Position numbers and translations under genes: made by a program. From positions 868,001-932,000 of the forward strand of contig JAADJZ010000010.1 in NCBI GenBank assembly GCA_011032825.1: a stretch of DNA of 64,000 nt. Direction: 5' to 3'. Every line of letters begins with the position of its first letter. Position 1 is the stretch's first letter. The notes under the pieces were generated by a model that saw only the letters and a program-made list of their open reading frames with translations, was not told the origin of the DNA and did no database searches. The DNA is from Massariosphaeria phaeospora. Lineage: Eukaryota; Ascomycota; Dothideomycetes; Pleosporales. Below, piece after piece: positions 21,949 through 34,632 of the stretch.

Positions 21949-23703
21949 ATTGCGTCTACACTGTGTGTTCATTCAGGAGGTAGGCACGCGGCTTCTCGGC
22001 GGATATTCCTCTGCGAGTGAGTTAGTTGGGAGATTTGATGGTTAGGCGTGGAGGAACGCTATACTTACCATCCATCTACCTACTAGCTAGCATGTAACCT
22101 TCCAACCAGTATATATATCTGCGCAGGCGCAAATCATATATCGAGTATTAGGTTGTCTCGTGTGGCTGACTGGACCGAAATCTTATTGATGAAAGAGATG
22201 GAGACTTGCTTGAGCAGTCCAGCTTCCGCAAGCTATTGCTTTCGACACGCTGACTTAGTATGGGGTATAAAACAAAAAAACTCGTCCTCGGTTACTGTTT
22301 ATCCTGGTGTTATTATTGATGAAGCTCGCTCGCTAGGCAAGCAACGTTCATCACACACATCATCCATGCAATGCCAGTACGTAACATGTTATTACACACC
22401 TCAACCGGATAACCGTCTAACCACGACTGAACAGCAACGTCGTCGAAAGAAGGGCGGTGGCGCCGCAAAAAGCAGTCGGCACCGTCGCAAACCCTAAATG
22501 CTGTTTTGTCGCGCGCTAGGCCCAGTGCTAGCTAGCCCCGTCCATCCATCCCGTTCGTCTCAGTTCATTTCAGCTCAATACCCGTTGACGACGCACACCC
22601 GCGGTCGAGAAAGCGGCAACGTCTGTTTGTTTTTGAGTCGTCGATACCTATGCTCTTGCAGATCTGGAGACTGCGCTTGATTGCCAGCTGCAGGATCGAG
22701 AGGTCTTTCCCCCGCACGAGATCCTCTGTGCAGTGTGTAGCCGCTGCCGGCATCTGTGCTCACCCGGCAATGCATATTATATTTGCCCCGGACCCGTTCA
22801 GGGGGTCTGTCGACATCGGGTATGTAGCGATATCGCGTACGGTATCCGTACTGAGATGATCTTTGGAGGATTGGACGGCAATACTTGATAATCATTCTTT
22901 TTGAGCAGTGAGCACTATGGTTCGTCTCTACCACAAATCGACTTTTTGTCTTGGACGACAATTACCGGCTATGCAGTTCCCTCGGAGTCTATCAAGTTGT
23001 TAGCATGGCAACGCCGCAACGGACAATCCCCCAATGCAAAAGATAAGAGAAGGGATCCATGGCGCATGAAAACAAAGCTCCAAGACCAGGCGAGATCCTG
23101 GGTCCTTAAGGCGGACGATTGGCGGGGTAAAGTGTGCCCGTCTGAGGCAGCGGACTTGTGCGACGGCTGATGCGCCATAACGGAGGTCATACTGCACCTC
23201 GATATAGGGCCGTTGGCGGCCCGAGCTCGCTGCAAGAGATGAATTTAGCCAGCAGTCCTGCGAATCCCTTGCGCATGGTCCGAATGCGGGGAAATAACCA
23301 TGGGGCCGCTGCGAGCGCACTCATCCAAATTGAGTTTGCAAAGAAGAGTGATAATCAAGACGAGGTCGTCGTTTTTGGCACTGAGATAAACTCGCTTCCT
23401 CCCACTTCTGAGGTCCAAAAGAAGCGCCGATATCCTTATTCTGACTGACTTGGGCGGTAGCTAGGCGATCGCGCTGGTGGCTGATTTTCCCCGTACCCTA
23501 ACACGGGCGCTATCATTGTTGGAAGCTAGTCGCCCAGAGTGCGCCGGTATAAACGCCATCTGGACCCCGTATGCTGTGTCTGGGGATTTGGGAACTCCGG
23601 ATTACTGGCCGTACGCGTCGATCAACAACCAGCTCGACTCTTCGATGAACACCTGGCGCTGGACGTGTAACAGAGGAGGAAGCGAGTGCTCGCGTTATCC
23701 GAT
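21949..23703. other. Intergenic, about 1.75 kb
   Basis: No frame here is convincingly coding. The part up to 22150 is AT-rich 3' sequence with TATATATA near 22111; the rest has no repeat or RNA gene I can identify. The right end is the promoter of the second rhodopsin-domain gene. Confidence 0.45.
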
Positions 23704-24920
23704 ATGGCGGTTCACGACAGGCTCGCGATCATAGTCGCTTTTACGACCACTAGCATCTCTACTGTTGTGGTCGCGCTGAGGTAGACCTCCTGATGTATGC
23801 GCCTGTATCACTGGCTTCCGCTAATGTCTTGTAGATTCTACAGTCGCTACTTTCTTGTCGGAAAGCTCAGCTCGCCGGACTGGGTGATGCTGGCTGCGCT
23901 GGTAAGGTGAACACACTATAAAATCATTCCGGTGTGTTGACAGAGATGGCAGGTTGGATCTTGGAGCTCAGCAGTCGTCAATTACTACCAAGTCCACTTC
24001 CTAGACTACACTCATGTAAAAGTACGTGTCAGCCAAAACTCCTGTCTAGTATCACACCCGCTAACACTATTACACAGAACAAAGAGTCGTTCAAAGTTGT
24101 GGTGACCGGCTCGCTACTCACTTTCTGGATCTACCGCCTCAACTACATCTTCAACCTCTGCCTGGTCAAGACCTCCATCCTCCTCTTCTACAACCACGTC
24201 ACGTCGTCGCACAAAAGCTTCCACCTGATCACACGCGGCACCCTCGCGCTCGTGCTCCTCGGCAGCATCGGCATGTTCGTCGCCGCCATCTTCGCCTGCA
24301 CCCCGCCCTCCGACGCGTGGAACTTCGACGTCTTCTTCGCCAGCATCTCCGGCATCCACACAGCCGACTGCTACGACCCAACCATGCCGTGGCTCATCAA
24401 CGGCGGCTTCAACCTCGTGACCGACGCCATCATCTGGATCCTACCGATCCCCTTCTTCCTCAACCTGCAGACCATGCCCGTGCGCCGGCGCCTCGAGCTC
24501 GTCGGCATCTTCTCCATCGGCATCATGGCCGTCGTCGCCTCGGCCGTGCGCCTTAACGTCTTGCTGGTGTGGTCATCCAGCTGGCAGAAGCAGGGCGAGA
24601 ACAGCGCCAACCTGCTCATCTGGAGCCAGGTCGAACAGCACGCCGCCATCATCTCCGGCTCCACTCCCTTCCTGCGACCCCTCATCCGCAGGGCCTTCAC
24701 CCGCGTCCGCAGTCGCGAGCTGCCGAGCCCGAGCCCCGCGGCCAAACTCATCGCGCCCCAGCACTTCACGCCCGAAAACCCGCTGCCGCCACGCACGCTG
24801 ATCATCCCGTCGCCATCGCCCACGATCGGGTCGACGCACGCGCCGTTCCGTGTGCCGCCGTCGCCGCTCTCGCCCATTGCGCCCATGCAGGTCGGCAGTT
24901 CGTTTGACTCGGCCGTTTGA
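23704..24920 (+). CDS. Fungal rhodopsin-domain seven-helix membrane protein (second copy)
   Basis: Four exons, 23704-23780, 23835-23901, 23953-24021 and 24078-24920, encode 351 residues. The first three exons are short: MAVHDRLAIIVAFTTTSIST..., the FYSRYFLVGKLSSPDWVMLA loop, and SAVVNYYQVHFLDYTHVK. The last exon carries the remaining helices, beginning NKESFKVVVTGSLLTFWIYR. The LSSPDWVM loop and the ISGIHTADCYDP segment before helix 6 are family-typical. The C-terminal tail is Pro-rich and presumably cytosolic (SPSPTIGSTHAPFRVPPSP). The third exon could also begin 9 bp earlier at 23944, using CAG at 23941-23943. The protein is only distantly similar to the one at 1023-2364 in this window. Confidence 0.78.
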
Positions 24921-25649
24921 AGCACGGGATGCGCTCCGGGCGTCTACCTCAAGTTTGCACATACGTGCGAAGAATATACACCGAAACAGGCGTACATTCC
25001 ATGTAGTAGTGCGACATAGCCGAGCAAATACGTGTTCTCCCACCAAGAAAGCTCAAACGCCAATGGCACCCTCGAGCAAACTCCACTGTCTATACAACAC
25101 CAACCCCTACCGCGTACGCCTCATCGCGCCGACCAGCCAGCAAACAAGAGCAAGTCCTCACCGACCGAGACAAGACAAGCTGCTCCAAGTACATCCATCA
25201 TCTTCCCAGTTCCCCATGGCCAGACTGGCCACACAAAGAGAAGACTGAAACGCCGAAGCATGCCCTCGTAAACTCGTCCAAACCCCCGGACAAAAGGTGG
25301 CACGTTGCCGAGGAGAGCATAACTTCCTAGAATGGCTGAATAAATCGGAATAACAGCTAGCTAGGGGTTTGGGAACCCACGCGATAGGGGGCATATAGGG
25401 TGAAGGAAACCGGACGCTCGATAACGCAGAAAGAAGATGTAGCGGAGGAGGTGCGGAGTATGGGACATGATGCTGAGGTAAATAAATACAAATACATGAT
25501 AGTACCCAGCCGCGCAACAAATGAGAAGCGAATCTTCTGTTTGTATGATAGATATCCTGACACGAACCAAGTCTAGCAGCATAACGAAACAGTCTTCACG
25601 TTTGTCCAATGCATACTTTCTACTTATCTCGCACATTCAATCACACTGA

Positions 25650-25682
25650 GCAAAGCAAAGCAAAGCAAAGCAAAGCAAAGCA
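25650..25682 (+). repeat. (CAAAG)n pentanucleotide microsatellite
   Basis: About six to seven perfect copies of CAAAG follow CACTGAG. Confidence 0.9.
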
Positions 25683-25944
25683 ACATCATTTTCAGTAACA
25701 AAACACCACTCGACATAATATCCTACAGTATATGAACTGGTGGTGGTGGGGGGCCTTGCATGCACATTGCAATCAATCAATAGCTGGCTCGGTTTCAGAA
25801 ACCACCATTGCCCATCCATCACCATGACCCTCACCATCACGGCGCCCACTCCTCCCTCCCCTCCCTGTCCACGCAGAACATAATCCCACCATCCAATAAC
25901 CGAACATGCTATTCTACACGAATACGCAAAGGAATAAAGTAGAT

Positions 25945-25978
25945 GAGAAGAAGAAGAAGAAGAAGAAGAAGAAGAAGA
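25945..25978 (+). repeat. (GAA)n trinucleotide microsatellite
   Basis: About eleven GAA/AGA copies form a purine-only run on the plus strand. Confidence 0.9.
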
Positions 25979-26635
25979 GGGGGCACACATTCCGATTTCC
26001 ATACCATCATCATGAAGATACAGAAGCTTGAAGTTTAAAGCTTGAAGAATGGAATGCTAAGTTGCAAAAAGGCCAAAACAAAAACACCCCGTTGGCCCCA
26101 GTCCGTCAGCCCCGCGCGGGGGATCATAACGCCGTGCTTTTGTCGGTTGCAAAAACAATGAAAAGGAAAACCCGCAAAAGGGTCTCGGACTTTAGCTTCC
26201 CCAGGGTCCCCCATACATGTGTGTGTGTGTTTTGTCTCCCCTGGAGTACACATGTTTCCCCATACGCAATTTCCATCAAGACCAACCTGACGTGAACAAG
26301 TCGCACGTCGTTCCCCCGCCCGTTCCATTCGTCATGCTGCAAATATTTCTTGAACAAATACAGTCGCCGGTCCGAAGAAGAGGAAGATGAGGGGGGACCG
26401 CAAGATAAACAACCAGAGAAGTATTAGACAGTGAGGAGGAAAAGTAAAAAGGGAAGCTCCATGACCATGCATTTAAAGTTCCGAAGAAGACTAAGACCAT
26501 AAACCCCATGACGCACGCAAATGCAAGTTGAGCTAGCATTAGTGGCCACGCTGCTCACGCGGGCCAATGATATGGTTGGAGTATCGCAAATAGTGGTACG
26601 ATGACTTGCAGACGACTGTAGCCGTCAAGTGTGGT

Positions 26636-29600
26636 TTAGATAAGCGGACGAGGGCTCTGTTGCGCATGCGTGAAGAGGGCGCTGAACAATCGCTCAACCT
26701 GATGTTGACAATGAGGACTGTATTCCCAATACATTATTCAGGAGAGAACGTACCTCTGGCGCAGCCTTGACGAATGGCAACTCCCAGAACGCATACGTGC
26801 GGTTCTTGAGGATCTCGAGCAGGGTGATGATGAGACCCCACGGGTGAGGACGGTGAACCAATAGGCGCTCCAAGAGCACCCTAGTAATGGTTTCTTGAAC
26901 GTCAAGATCGAGCGGGTCATTGCTTGGTGGCCCGAAAAGATGGAGTAGCGCATAGCTAAAGTAGTTCGTGTGACTGTTCGGCCAGCGTAGCTGATTTGCA
27001 ATTGAGCTGACGAAATGGAATCTGGCCTCGGGACGCAGCTGCTGAGCAAGTTTCTCCAGAAGCTTAGCTGCTGGTGTTGAAGCTTGGAACACGGGTACCT
27101 GAGATCCTTGGGTGACGATAGCTGTATTTCCAATATAAAGCACAAGGGCATGAATCAGTGGTGCATCAGACAGGATATGGACCAACTCGAATCCGGGAGA
27201 TTTAGCATCGGCAAAATAGGTGGCCTCGCAAACTCTCTGTACATCTTCCGGTCGGGGGTCAGAGACTCTCAGGAGGGTGTCCACAATATCCTTGATACCC
27301 CCTCGGCGAAGAATCCCATCTATATCGGCACGGATGCTCGGTGCTTCGAAGTCGTCTTCGAGGCGATCGATCTTGAGTCCAGTCGCGAATGGATCCGGCA
27401 TCTCGAGAATATTGGAAGGATAAGCACTAACAATTAGGTTTCGAAGCTGAGTGCAGTGCATCGGGGTGCTGTTGCAGAAACGGAAATGATTTTCAGCCAA
27501 GAATTCCGGATAGTCATGGTGAATGACAAGCAGGACCCGGAGTACCCCGCGATAGAAGTTCTGCGCCATTATGGTCTCGCCAGTTGGCTTGATCAACTGA
27601 CCAGTGTATATGAGAAGTTTCTCCATAATTTGCGCGTAGATGTCCCAGCGCTGGTCCTTCTGGCTGTCCTCCAACATCGCCGGAATGAAGATTCGATGAG
27701 AAATCAAAGTCAGCCAGGAGAATGTGAAACGGGGAAAATGGTCGGGCTGCAGAATCAAGAACACGCGTGCAACTGCTAGGAAGATGTCGGCTTTGGACCC
27801 AGCGAAAGTATCCTCTTTTGCTGCCTCGTTGAGACGGAAGAGGATAGTGGAGAATAGTCTAAAGAAGACTTTCTGGTTGAAGGACTCCCTGCGTGTGTTC
27901 TGGTGATTGCAAAGAACTAAGACCACGACGAGAAGGATCTGGTCAAGATATTTAGCTTTGCTCTCCTTGACAGCACCATCTTGTTCTCCTTGGTAGATGA
28001 CGAGGTCAACTATTAGGTTGCCGAGGGCGTCCACCTTCACAGTAGCAGCATCCGGATTACCACTACCGTAGGGCAGGGACTGTTCATGCTCATAAGACGT
28101 AACAGACGCCTCGATGCAGACACGAATGAATTCGATGCACTCGTTTTGGCTCTTCATCACTTGCTCCTCGTGCAGCTGGTAGATAAATGCAGCAATGGAT
28201 TGCTTAGGGGTATCCGGATGTTGCAGATGAACCCATTCCTCGAAAACATATTCAAGCTGGTCTTTGTTTCCGGTTGCTGGAGGAGTCAAGGACGGATCAG
28301 TAGGCATGACTTGTAGTTTCGAGATGAGTTGTCTTCCAGTGTCAAGGGTAGGGTCTTCCGCAAGCCAGTTGGTGAGGGCATCGATGGAGAGCGCAAAATC
28401 TGCACGAAGTGCGCTCGGGTGCTCGTTGAGTAAGATCTCGTCCATTAGGTTGGAGAGCATTTCGACTGCAGCACGACGTCGCTCATGAAGGGCCTTAGCG
28501 ATTGTGGTGTTAAGTCGATGCATGTCCATCAAGCCCACTTCCATGAGCGAAACCATGACCGTCGCATTGAAGATACGATCATCGTCGTGTAGCGTTGCGA
28601 GCCACATGAGAACCTGGCGAGAGGTCTGAACAGAGAGCTGGCACAAGCTTCCCATAAGATGTGCTAGGGTCTCGATTTCCAAGCGTCGAAGTTGGTCGGA
28701 GAATAGATGATTGGTTACCTGCCCAGCAATGCGAAAGGCCAACGAATCCTTGTTGACGCCAGCAAACTCAATGGTAGAGACAAGCTGTTCAAAGATATGA
28801 TGAATAGGATTAGAAGGCTGGAGCTCACTGATGCGTTCTTCGGGTGCTTCCTTGACGATCCGCGTTAATTCAATCAACAGGTCTTCAACGCTTGCACCAG
28901 CTCGCAGATTGCGTTCTGGACCTGATGGCTCCATGTAACCATTGAGCTGCTGTTGTGTAGGTAGAGCGTGAGTTGCCTGAAGGTTCTGCGGTCGTGGTTG
29001 TTGGGTAGGCTGTCGTGGCTCCGCCGGGATAGTAGCAGGCGTGGGTAAGCTTGGCACTACTGCAAACTGATCTTGTAAAACATCGGGAACCTGCCTTCCG
29101 CTATCCTGAGAAGTATTGTTTGCGTGGGGAATGTTCCGCGATTGTCTACCGAAGTCTTCATAAATAGCAAGCTGTTCTCGGTTCAAGCCAGAAGTAGTTT
29201 GTTTGTATGGCTCAGGAATGTAGAATGCCCATGGACTGATGTTAGCGTTAGCATCTTTGAAAGGCTCATTCGGACGAGTGCTGCGGAACGTCCGCCGCGA
29301 GCGAACCATTTCCTCAATCTGCATGTCGATTTCCGCCATGGATGACATTTCTGCTGCTTGTTCCACGGTACTGCAAACGAGATCCAGGTTGTCGTTAACA
29401 AACATCAACACGTGGCCCTCCGGGAGAGCTTGTTCAGGTAGATCCCGTGCCATAAGCCGGATGTTGTTCTGTATGCTCATGCGCAGAGGTTCCTTGCAGG
29501 TGACTAGAGCAAGCGAACCAGACAGCGATTTGACCATTGTGTGGGCGGCGGTTCGTAGTTTCTCCTCGTCCAATTCCATTGCGAAATCCTTGCTAACAAG

Positions 29601-32600
29601 CTGGGATGTCGAGATGGCTGCAATGGTTACTGATCGTTCTACTACGGGCGCAATTATCTCTTGAATGGCTTGTTGGACTGATGTGAGGAAGATCGTTTTC
29701 AACCTGGCCGGAGCCACCACGCTGTTCCCAGATGGGGGATAGACGAGCTGAGCAGTGAAGTCAGGCAGAGCGGCGGTGATAGCAGTGGCAGAGAACCGCT
29801 CACTGGCACCCCGGGCACGGTTTAGGCCCATAATGGAGAGTTCCCCGAAAGGCTCAAGGCCGTCGTGTGGGATGGGCGCCATGAAATCTTCTTCAGCCTG
29901 TGGCCTGGTTCGAATATTGTCGGACGGGTCGATAAGTTTGTGGTCGAGGTCTAATCCTTTGCACAAAACCTCAATCTCGAACTTCTGGTTGAGCTTGAGA
30001 TCGGCATGGTGATAGAGCTCCACCAGAACGCGGATGATCTCCATCAACCAAGGGTTTGGCGGCTTAAATACAGTGGACTTGGCAGCCTGTACAAGAACCT
30101 TACACGTGAAGGGGATGACAATCAGAAGACGATCCGTGTCAAACCCTTCAACAAGTAGATCTTTGAAAGATATATTGCGGAATTTGATGGGCTGATCTCG
30201 AGCTATCGTCAACGATCCGAGCCACCCACCCAGGTTCTTGAGATGCGTTCGCTCAGTGGATGCCAGTGCACCCTCACTGTTGAGCATCCGGATAACAGTG
30301 ACGTAGGTTTCCCGGAGAACCTCAGCCCAGAGGGATTTGTCGTTAAACAACTCCAGCATATCGAGATACAGCTGGTGGAAGTTCGGTTGCATCTTCGCGC
30401 GTTCCTCTACCAGATAATTGGCAAACCAAAGGTAGTGTTTGTCCTCCACAGCCTCGGTTAGATCGTTCATCTTGTCGCGTAGATTGCGTTCTGACACGTT
30501 GTTCAAGACAAACAGAACCTTATCTTGTACATCTTCGTCGGGTTCTTCATAGAGGTCGGGCCGAAGCTGCGAATCCACGTGGAGGCAGGAGAATTTGGCA
30601 ACCGTGGATTCAACAGGTAGCAAATCGTCTTTGCTGGTTCCGTTCGTTAAACTAATTCCGTTCGGGGAATCTCCATTGATGTCGCTGACTTGTTGCCTGA
30701 CTACTTCTTCTGCTTTGGCGTAGATTTCCGTTCCTTGGAGGCCGGGGACGATAAGAAGTTGGTCGCAATAGTTTGGCCATTCGGGAAGCCGACTCGAAAA
30801 ATGCAACAGAGCCTGAAGACCAAATTTGTACATGGAATCCTCCGGACGATACTCTTGGACGGCTTCAAGTACCATGGCCAAGCCGACTTGGAGTGCGATC
30901 CGCGAAAGAAGATTAAAGTTTATGATCCCACCAAACAGCACAGCAGTAGTCGCCAGTGCTTCAAGTGGATACTCTCCAAAACAGTTGTACTCGTCGAAGA
31001 GCCCATGGATCATACAGGCGAAGAGATCTTGCTCGGCAGAGTTCTGGGATTCCTTGTACTTCTTCAAGATGGTGATGATGTCGCGTACATCACTCTCACC
31101 ACTATACATGTTTTTGAAATGCTCCTGCATCTTCTTGTCTGCCTCATCCGGGAGGCTATTTCCATTCTTGCCGTTCGCATCAATGATCTCGTCCACGCCC
31201 TCACCATAGTTGATCAGGCGCGGGTAGGCCTGGATACAAGTTCTCTGTAGAGGTAGCAGCTCTTGTTCTGGTAGGCCACATTCGGCAAGGAACCACAGTA
31301 AAGGATGGACGGTCTTCACTGCGAGCGGCAAGCTGATGGGATGATGGTCGTCACGCAAACTCTGCATCTCGTCTGACGCCCTCGCTGCGAGAAAGTTGGT
31401 GAGGATGCGGCGGAAAAGTGGACCAGCTTGTTCGAAAGTTTGCTGCAACCAGGGTTCGATTTCGAAAAGACTGCGGGCATGTGCTTGCGCCGCAAGGTCA
31501 AGGCTTATGTCCGTATTGCTCCTTATAAGAGTTTCTAACCAGCCGTTAGTCTCGGCATGCTCCATGATCAGAGTCAGCGACATGAGGTCAGCGTTGTAAG
31601 CATCCACAAATCGATCGACCACCCATTGAGCGTCTTGCTCCCAAAGACCGGATAGGACGAAGTTGTAGCTATGCAGCTTCTTCGAGAAGTATGGGTCGAA
31701 CAACTGCTTCAACGCTTGCTCTTGCAAAGCACCCCACGGCTTTGGGACGGCTGCCGCAGAGATGAGAAACTCGGCCGTGTGAGGGTTGATTATGGCGTCC
31801 GGGATTCCCAATACTTGCGCTGAATGATACGAATCGGACGATCGGAATATCATGCCAAAGAGCGCAGTCGTGGCGTCCAGAGAAACGTACGGATGCTGTA
31901 TTGCCCGTGCTGCAAGAGTCTTTGTGTCATCTGAAGCATCTTTGAAGGTCTCCATTGAGTACGACGTCCGCAAGCGCGGTATTTGAGACACATCAAGCTC
32001 ATCAGGTGTGCATGATAAATAGCACATGAGGAACGAGATCTGGGTAAATTCGTTCTGCCATGTTCCGCCCCAGAGAAGCTGAATGTCGAAGGCGTCTGTC
32101 TGATGTGCGATGGGAAGTAGGGCGTTGTAGATGGCGAGAAATTGGTGCTTCGCAATTCGCAAGCCTTCTCGATCGAAAGCGTGGACGACATCCTGCCAAT
32201 CTAATCGCTGCCCGATGCGATGCTCTCGCAACGCGCCCACGAAATTCTTCACGTTGTATCCCGACGAGATTGCCAGATACAGTAAAACCAGCGCAACGTG
32301 TTGGTAGCTAATGTCGCGCGTCTCGGCCGAAGCGAGCATATCTCTGCACGAATCCATTGTGGCTGTGGCCTGAGGACCTGCGCGTTGTGCCAACTTCACC
32401 AGTGAATTTTGCGTACCATCCGTAAGTTGGACCAATTGGAATAATGACTCGAGCTCGGCCGGTACCGTGGTATGAAGAGCTTGATACCGCATCTGGATGG
32501 CGTACACTAGGTTCGCTTTCCTGTCCTCCTCCCAATCCGCAGGCGGGTCTTGTAGTAGGCGTTCGACAAAGGAGGCAAGGAACTCCATAGGTGGGTCGTT

Positions 32601-33697
32601 TGCGGTAGGGCGTGAAAACGCCAAGAAGAGTTGGTCCCCGGACTCTTCAAGAATCTCCTCAGCTGCTTTGTGTCAGTCTTCGGTGCTATGCATGGCTTAA
32701 AGCTCAAATCTTACCCTTCGTTCGGAGATCGGACTTGCTAGTCGCGCTACATGCCACGGCAAGAGCCACCTTGGAAAAGGCATCTAATTCGAAATGGTCC
32801 ACGAACGTGACCAAGTCAAAATCCCGGAACAGGTCTCCCTCATGTGAATCGAGTGACTCGGCGATTTTTGCAGCCTGCTCGAGGTCTTGCGACAGCTTCT
32901 GCATCTCGGCCACGAGGATCTGATAGCTGCCATTGGGTTCGGTAGTCCGCGAGCTGGTGGAGAAGATTTGGGCTGCATTGTTTTGCACCAAGCGCCGGAA
33001 GTACTTTGAGAACACCTCCATTCCGTTGGAATAGATCAACTTGGATTATGTTAGTCTTGGGTTTCAAGACCTGGCTGTGCGAACAAAATGAGTCACTCAC
33101 CTTTCGAATTTGTTCGGTTTGTACCTCCCACTTTGCCTTGTCTTTCTCGTCCTTTACTGGCCCAAACTGACTAAGAAGTAGGAACAGTTGCGCGATAACA
33201 ATTCGCGAAAGGTTCTGTACCGAGGCGCTGCTTCCCGCGGGGTTGGCGGACGTGTTGGGCGATCCGAGGGTACTCGACGCCGATAGTGAAGGTGAGGCGC
33301 GGGCCAGCTTGGAGGCCCCTCCACCGCTTGAGGTACCACCACCACTCTGCGATGCGGCTGCTGCGGCGGCGGAGGAACCCAGATACGAGGTCGGCTGGGA
33401 CGCTATGATTCTGGTTCTGGAGGACAGCAGCTGGCTGGCCGGGGGCTGCTGTCCGGTGTGCGAGGGGGAAAAGGGCGTCGATGTCGACGAGGCCGCGGAC
33501 GACTTGCGGCTCCCAGCGTGTCGGGAGGTAGCGGCGGGCAGTGATGGAAAGCTCGACGAGGCAGGAGAGAAAGCCGGGCGCGAGCTGCTCGGCGAGGGCG
33601 TGTTGCGTTGTTCCTGTGCGAATGCCGTGGAGATGGGCGCTAGGCGTGTGCTCTGGTGATTTCTCGGGGCGCCCCAGGGGTGTTGCTGCTGGCTCAT
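26636..33697 (-). CDS. NOT1: CCR4-NOT transcription/deadenylation complex scaffold subunit Not1
   Basis: Four exons, 33697-33101, 33039-32715, 32662-26754 and 26698-26636, encode 2297 residues; introns are 61, 52 and 55 bp. The last exon adds VERLFSALFTHAQQ; without it the frame would end in an unrelated tail. Not1 scaffolds the deadenylase complex in cytoplasm and nucleus. The first ~170 residues are Ser/Ala/Pro-rich and disordered. HEAT repeats follow. The MIF4G-like Caf1-binding region ends near KPPNPWLMEIIRVLVELYHH and LNQKFEIEVLCKGLDLD. A DUF3819-type domain includes LKTIFLTSVQQAIQEIIAPV. A Gln-rich linker (RQPTQQPRPQNLQATHALPT) leads into the C-terminal NOT superfamily homology domain (FLLILQPDHFPRF-like, here FLILQPDHFPRFTFSWLTLI), which binds Not2/Not5. 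Divergent from the F-BAR gene. Confidence 0.93.
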
Positions 33698-34632
33698 CTA
33701 GATGACGGTCCCATGAGCAGCGCGTGGCAGCGAGAAGAGGGTGGTGGGGAGATGCGAAGAGGCAGTTGGGGGGGGATGGGATCGGGTTGATAGAGCGTCG
33801 AGCGCGCAGAGGTTCGGCCTTTGCTTGGCGGGCGCACGCTGCACAGACGCTCGCGGCGGCACAGTAGGTGCGGAGGCTCTGTCCACGGGTTCGCCGGGTG
33901 CTTTGCACTGGACGAGAGATTTCACTCTCCTCGGGCACCAATCTGGCGACAACTTTCACAGCGTGGATCCGGCCCTGGGCCAGCCATTGGACTGCACGTC
34001 GCCGGCCAGACGCATATTCCGCGACACCGCCCCGGAGTGACGGGCTGGCCTGTTCCGTATCGCTTCGGCCCACAGTCTCCCCACCTTTCACGGCCAGCAG
34101 CAACAGCTACATTTCACTCGCGGAGGAGCCACGTAGTCAAGTATGTCTAGCATGTCTCGTCGTCTCCTCTGCTGTCTAGATGGGAGTGTCACGATGCTCG
34201 ACGAGGCCCGATGCTTCACCTTTCTTCCATCGTGGCCACAGCCTCAGAGTTTTGAGCAATAGTAAGACAGCTTGCCGATATCTTTACAAAGCCCTATTGT
34301 AGCTAGTATACTAGCTGATGTCAAGATACTAGGTAGGCCTTGTAGGGGAGCTTTATCTAGGTGCAAGCTGGAACCGCACTATGGTCGGGCTGTGGCTGCG
34401 GCTATTGCCAAGGCTGCGTTGCCCCGGCGAACCCGACGTAAACGGTAAATAATGAACACGCCCGCACGACCCCAGGTGCCCCCCGCTCCTCAACACCAAC
34501 TCGTTTTGTGTCTCCCTGTCTGCTACCCTATTATATCACATCTGTATTCTACACGCACTCGAGTTCTTTTGGTGTCTCTCAGCGTCGACACTACAGACAC
34601 CACTCGCTGCAGCGTAAACAACGCCCGGCGCT
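33698..34632. promoter_or_regulatory. Divergent promoter region, Not1 / F-BAR gene
   Basis: This 935-bp gap holds both 5' regions. The half near Not1 is GC-rich. The centre (34285-34335) is AT-rich and resembles a stretch near 39587-39632. The half near 34633 is CT-rich. No gene is supported. Confidence 0.5.

Larger units (their letters stand above)
24921..26635. other. Intergenic, about 1.7 kb, between convergent genes; microsatellites
   Basis: This gap separates the 3' ends of the rhodopsin-domain gene and Not1. It contains an (AAAGC)n run at 25650-25682, a (GAA)n run at about 25945-25978 and a (GT)n run near 26218-26231. Long minus-strand Ser runs predicted across the (GAA)n are artefacts of the repeat. 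No gene is supported. Confidence 0.6.

Noticed and set aside
22575..23448. Several short frames in the 22-23.5 kb gap
   Set aside because: Composition is not protein-like and no introns link them into a coherent product.
25637..26002. Minus-strand frame with a long poly-Ser run
   Set aside because: The Ser run is produced by the (GAA)n microsatellite and the rest has no coding character.
33171..34103. Minus-strand frame of 310 codons overlapping the Not1 first exon and promoter
   Set aside because: It reads a different frame from Not1 exon 1, is Arg/Pro/Ala-rich, and has no motif.
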